Positions 14,818 through 17,335 of a DNA stretch of 17,335 bases are shown here, in pieces. The notes under the pieces are model-generated. The model saw only the letters and a program-made list of their open reading frames with translations. It ran no database searches and was not told where the DNA came from. Both the position numbers and the translations under genes were made by a program. Origin of the DNA: an uncultured Eubacteriales bacterium (lineage in GTDB: Bacteria > Bacillota > Clostridia > Christensenellales > CAG-138); contig UQRU01000041.1 in assembly GCA_900543475.1 (NCBI GenBank), positions 1 through 17,335 on the forward strand, read 5' to 3'. How positions within the stretch are numbered: the stretch's first letter is position 1; each line of letters starts with the position of its first letter.

Positions 14818-14976
14818 TCACATACTCTGAAGGATCTCCAGGCACTCCCCAAACCGCTGAAAATGTACGATCTCCCGCTCCCGCAAAAACCGCAAGGGGC
14901 AAAGGATAGCGGCATCATCCGTTAAGGTCATCAGGTGTTCATAGGTGGCCCGGGCTTTTTGCTCTGCTGCAATCAT
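14818..14976 (-). pseudogene. cotJC: 3' remnant of spore-coat gene cotJC (Mn-catalase family)
   Basis: The last 52 codons of a CotJC-type gene, too short for a normal ORF call. The peptide contains IAAEQKARATYEHL, a TLTDD segment and LRFLREREIVHFQRFGE, which match the C-terminal part of CotJC, a mother-cell-made spore-coat protein of the manganese catalase family of about 190-200 residues; the metal-site Glu and His in REREIVHFQ are kept. The homology begins at the Ile-Ala-Ala codons near 14974; upstream in frame the sequence reads only Ser-Cys-Ser-Tyr-Met and then a stop. The recombinase stop codon is 17 bp further on. So about 140 N-terminal codons are missing and the break coincides with the end of a mobile element. 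No promoter or SD of its own, so it is probably silent unless the element excises. Confidence 0.85.
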
Positions 14977-14993
14977 ATAAGAACAACTTTACA

Positions 14994-16559
14994 TTAAAAG
15001 TTCCAGTGGATTTCAATGGGAACGTCCCTTGTCCCCGGAATACGCTTGCCGACGGATATATAATCAATCAGCGTTTCCACAATTTCGCGGGTGAGATGTT
15101 CCAAGTTGGTGTATTTTTCAATCAGCTCATGGCGATTGTCGCCCGCCGCGATTTTTTCGTCGAGTTCGGCTAACTGCTTTTCACCGTCTGCGATTACACG
15201 CTCCAAACGGTCGCGCTCGGTAGAAAATCCCTTTGACATATCGACAAAGTCGCTTTCAGAAATCAACCCTTTTACCTTATCCATGTATAAGTCCCGAATC
15301 CCTTTGGAGTATTCCTCAATCTTTTTTCGATAAGTAGCAAGGTCGGCACTCAAACGGTCTTTTTGCCCCTGCAAGTTTCCGCAAAACTCTATGTTCTGCT
15401 CTAACTCGTCCTTGTCAAGGTATTCAGCCGATAATCGGTTTAACTCGTCAATGACAAGCCGTTCCAATCTGTCAACCGAAATAAAAGAACCGATACAAGC
15501 CTCCTTTGCAACATGGCGGTTGGAGCATTGTAAATAATGCTTGCCGCCGCGCCCCGGAGAAGTTTTAGACGAGCGCATTGTATAACCGCAGTTCGCACAA
15601 CGGGCTTTTCTTGCGAATAAACCGATTGTGCCAACGTCAAAGGGCTTTGCCCTTTGTGCAACTAACGCTTGCACTCTGTCCCATAACTCCCGATCAATAA
15701 TCGGTTCGTGCGTCCCCTCGACAATATACCACTCACTTTTGGGGCGTGGCTTGTTTTGCTTTGTCTTATAGGATACGCTTCCGTATTTGCCTTGTACCAT
15801 GTTGCCGATATAGATTTCATTTGTGAGCATATCGGAAATAGCAAAGTATTTCCAAAGGGTGCTGTTTCTCATCTTCGGCTGTTGGTATCGTAAGCCATGC
15901 AGACGCTTATACTCTGTTGGATTTGGTATGCCCCTGTCGTTAAGCATACGGGCGATTGCAGTTTTTCCGTAACCCTGTGCAAACAAGGTAAAAACCTCTC
16001 GGACAACGGCGGCGGCTTCCTCGTCAATAATCAAATGTCCTTTTTGATCTGGGTCTTTCTTATAACCGTAAAGGGCAAACGCGCCAATATGGAAACCGTT
16101 TTTCCGTCTATTGGTTAAAACGCTGCGGATATTGTCGGACATATCCTCCAAGTACCATTCATTGACAAGCCCGTTGATTTGACGGGATTTTTTATTCCCC
16201 TTGTTCGCGGTATCTGCATTATCAACAATGCTGATGAAACGAATACCCCAAATGGGGAATAGCCCATGTATGTACTTTTCGACAAGTTCCAATTCGCGGG
16301 TAAACCGCGATTGTGTCTTGCATAAAACAATGTCAAATCTCCGCTGTTCAGCGTCTTTTAGCAAACGGTTAAACTCCGGGCGTCGTCGATCTGACCCGGT
16401 ATAGTCGTCGTCGCTGTAAATGTTGTAAAGTTCCCACCCCTGTTCCATAGCGTATTGCAGCAGCATAGCTTTTTGGTTCTGTATGCTGCCCGAGTCGTCT
16501 GTTTCAAATTGCTTGTTTCTATCTTCTTCGGATAAGCGGCAATAAATAGCTACCTTCAT
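14994..16559 (-). CDS. Large serine recombinase
   Basis: A 521-residue site-specific recombinase that integrates and excises the element by double-strand cleavage through a 5' phosphoserine link. The resolvase domain (1-150) opens MKVAIYCRLSEED with the likely nucleophile Ser10; the SRFTRE segment (84-89) supplies active-site Arg residues. A recombinase domain (about 160-290, IGAFALYGYKKDP to YIGNMVQGKYGS) follows, then a zinc ribbon with CANC and a later CSN...C pair (about 325-365), then a long coiled coil (about 380-460) and a DNA-binding C terminus. Length is normal. An ATG at 16565 is in frame, but AAGGAG (16568-16573) is only two bases from it and eight from the ATG at 16559, so I use the latter. 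The stop is close to the element boundary inside cotJC. Its promoter lies within a palindrome at 16584-16629. Confidence 0.93.
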   Translation of the reverse strand: MKVAIYCRLSEEDRNKQFETDDSGSIQNQKAMLLQYAMEQGWELYNIYSDDDYTGSDRRRPEFNRLLKDAEQRRFDIVLCKTQSRFTRELELVEKYIHGLFPIWGIRFISIVDNADTANKGNKKSRQINGLVNEWYLEDMSDNIRSVLTNRRKNGFHIGAFALYGYKKDPDQKGHLIIDEEAAAVVREVFTLFAQGYGKTAIARMLNDRGIPNPTEYKRLHGLRYQQPKMRNSTLWKYFAISDMLTNEIYIGNMVQGKYGSVSYKTKQNKPRPKSEWYIVEGTHEPIIDRELWDRVQALVAQRAKPFDVGTIGLFARKARCANCGYTMRSSKTSPGRGGKHYLQCSNRHVAKEACIGSFISVDRLERLVIDELNRLSAEYLDKDELEQNIEFCGNLQGQKDRLSADLATYRKKIEEYSKGIRDLYMDKVKGLISESDFVDMSKGFSTERDRLERVIADGEKQLAELDEKIAAGDNRHELIEKYTNLEHLTREIVETLIDYISVGKRIPGTRDVPIEIHWNF

Positions 16560-16583
16560 GTTCATATCTCCTTAGAGATAGGA

Positions 16584-16629
16584 ACAAGCTGTTTTCTGTA
16601 TTTATTATACCATACAGAAAGCAGCTTGT
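16584..16629 (-). promoter_or_regulatory. Recombinase promoter inside an 18-bp inverted repeat
   Basis: Arms at 16584-16601 and 16612-16629 match at 17 of 18 positions, the odd pair being G-T. The 10-bp centre, read on the minus strand, contains TATAAT, and ATGACA (one base from TTGACA) ends 18 bp upstream of it. The -10 is thus held between two half-sites, a layout suited to strong repression, perhaps by the recombinase or an element regulator. It also separates the small ORF from the recombinase. Confidence 0.65.
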
Positions 16630-16631
16630 CA

Positions 16632-16781
16632 TTACCGCTTGGCAAGAGTTACACTCTTGTCCCTTTCAATTTTATTGATTAACTCAATCCATTTTTGGGT
16701 GAGTTCTTTTTTGGAAGTAGTGCTTTCGCCGCTTTTGAAAACACTCTTACAAATGGTTTTTGGCTGCTCTTTTCGCTCCAA
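16632..16781 (-). CDS. Small element-encoded protein, 49 aa
   Basis: A short ORF with a TTG start at 16779-16781. AAAGGGGG (16789-16796) lies seven bases upstream, a strong SD that decides the start. The peptide is basic and soluble; it contains KTICKSVFKSGE and, after a short linker, a helix KKELTQKWIELINKIER. I recall similar small proteins just upstream of recombinases in Clostridial conjugative elements, but know no function for them; a DNA-binding or recombination-directing accessory role is a guess. It stops three bases before the palindrome that holds the recombinase promoter, so the two genes may share read-through transcription. Codon use is A/T-rich like the recombinase. The inverted repeat CAAGAGT-TAC-ACTCTTG (16643-16659) lies inside its 3' end. 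Confidence 0.6.
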   Translation of the reverse strand: MERKEQPKTICKSVFKSGESTTSKKELTQKWIELINKIERDKSVTLAKR

Positions 16782-16796
16782 TGATTAGCCCCCTTT

Positions 16797-17335
16797 CGAG
16801 AAATGGCTAATACACTATATGAATAGCGGCAAGTCCACTATTACAACAAAAATCTAAATGAAAAGGCAAAAACGGGCGGTTGTTAGCTGCAACCTCACGG
16901 GAGTTTCACCCCGGCCCATGCTTATGGGTGCGCCGCGCAATACTTTGAGGGTGTTCAACGCGGGAGTATCATTGTGCCGCCTTGTATGTCGTCGCCCACA
17001 AGCTGCTAAACCTGTTTTACGGCGCGGTAGTTCTCGCTCGGCTTTTCCCCTATGGGGAAAAGCTGTCATGGCGTACCCGCCGACTGGCTCGGTACAGACG
17101 GAATGTACCCGTTTGCCTGTTATGCTGCGCACCAAAGGCCGCTTTCTTTGTCAAAGAACAATAGGCTTTGTCGGCCTGCAAAAGCACATCAACAGCGGAT
17201 ATGCTTTTGCGGAACGACAAATAGCCCATAACGGGAAGCGTGGAAAGGGGACACGCTCCCCGCATGGGCTAAAAGATTATCCTACATGAAAAGCAAGGGT
17301 GCGGGTAATAAGGCGCACTTGCAGCCTGTTACGCA
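16797..17335. other. Structured element DNA without a supported gene
   Basis: About 540 bp with several overlapping open frames on both strands, none with an SD, a recognisable domain or convincing composition, so I call none. It is rich in perfect or near-perfect stem-loops: CCCAT/ATGGG near 16915-16928, GCTTTTCCCC/GGGGAAAAGC (17041-17063), GCAAAAGCA/TGCTTTTGC (17178-17210), and a 48-nt hairpin at 17223-17270. Two short frames run off the right end (a plus-strand ATG at 17286 and a minus-strand frame stopping at 17277); both are too short to judge. A transfer origin, a regulatory RNA or a decayed gene are all possible. Confidence 0.5.
17223..17270. repeat. Long stem-loop in the element
   Basis: AGCCCAT (17223-17229) pairs with ATGGGCT (17264-17270), CGGG (17232-17235) with CCCG (17259-17262), and AGCGT (17237-17241) with ACGCT (17253-17257), leaving an 11-nt loop and small internal loops. 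That is 16 pairs in 48 nt. No T tract follows on either strand, so it is not an ordinary terminator. Confidence 0.65.

Larger units (their letters stand above)
14974..17335. mobile_element. End of an integrated element carrying a large serine recombinase
   Basis: One boundary lies within a few bases of 14974-14990, where cotJC homology stops. From there to the window end the sequence differs from the chromosome: the recombinase is visibly more A/T-rich, followed by a small ORF and a structured G/C-richer stretch. Recombinase at the very end next to the attachment site is usual for conjugative or mobilisable elements and prophages of Clostridia. No transfer, relaxase, phage or resistance gene is within the window, so the type cannot be settled. 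The other end is beyond 17335. Confidence 0.75.

Noticed and set aside
16858..17289. 143-codon plus-strand frame and the overlapping minus-strand frames in the element
   Set aside because: No SD, no domain, Arg/Pro/Gly-rich composition typical of random frames in G/C-rich DNA; the stem-loops explain the sequence better.
1..17335. CRISPR array, tRNA or rRNA genes
   Set aside because: I saw no regularly spaced repeats and no cloverleaf or rRNA-like sequence by eye; a dedicated scan could still find a degenerate case.

Overview
The window looks like chromosomal DNA of an anaerobic, endospore-forming member of the class Clostridia, probably from a metagenome assembly. Reasons: a YtxC-type sporulation protein, the 3' end of a spore-coat gene (cotJC), a DUF1002 (YpuA-like) secreted protein, an LPXTG-anchored surface protein, strong Shine-Dalgarno sites, sigma-A promoters and intrinsic terminators. 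The chromosomal part is G+C-rich and the lipoprotein has an Ala/Pro/Glu linker; both fit Oscillospirales or Christensenellales, but the order is a guess. Bases 1-12 are a G run that may be a contig-end artefact.

Layout: (1) 60-818, minus: YtxC-family protein. (2) 974-1148: an operator-like palindrome, a strong plus-strand promoter and, about 110 nt on, a terminator, with no ORF between; a candidate small RNA. (3) 1284-2444, minus: M20-family amidohydrolase with its terminator. (4) 2638-3954, minus: cell-wall-anchored beta-helix-like protein with a TTG start and twin repeats upstream. (5) 4146-5580, minus: a DUF5685 protein and a J-domain protein with a Cys-rich tail, overlapping by 17 bp and ending at a terminator. 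(6) 5693-11803, plus: a nucleoside uptake and salvage operon: BMP-family lipoprotein, internal terminator, double ABC ATPase, two permeases, thymidine kinase, a deoxyribosyltransferase-like protein, terminator. (7) 12022-12891, minus: DUF1002 secreted protein. (8) 12973-13407: intergenic region full of hairpins, including two copies of one terminator-like sequence. (9) 13408-14700, minus: L-cysteine desulfidase-family protein. (10) 14818-14976, minus: 3' remnant of cotJC. (11) about 14977 to the right end: a mobile element, with a large serine recombinase lying against the cotJC remnant, a small co-oriented ORF, and about 550 bp of structured DNA with no supported gene.

How the parts work together: the operon in (6) reads as one module. 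The lipoprotein captures nucleosides, the ATPase and permeases import them, thymidine kinase traps thymidine as dTMP, and the last protein may act on the deoxyribosyl bond. The internal terminator should make the binding protein more abundant than the transporter core. The main oddity is at the right: a large-serine-recombinase element has entered or replaced the 5' part of cotJC, leaving only its last 50 or so codons. Whether it excises and restores the gene, as skin elements do for sigK, cannot be told because the other end lies outside the window.
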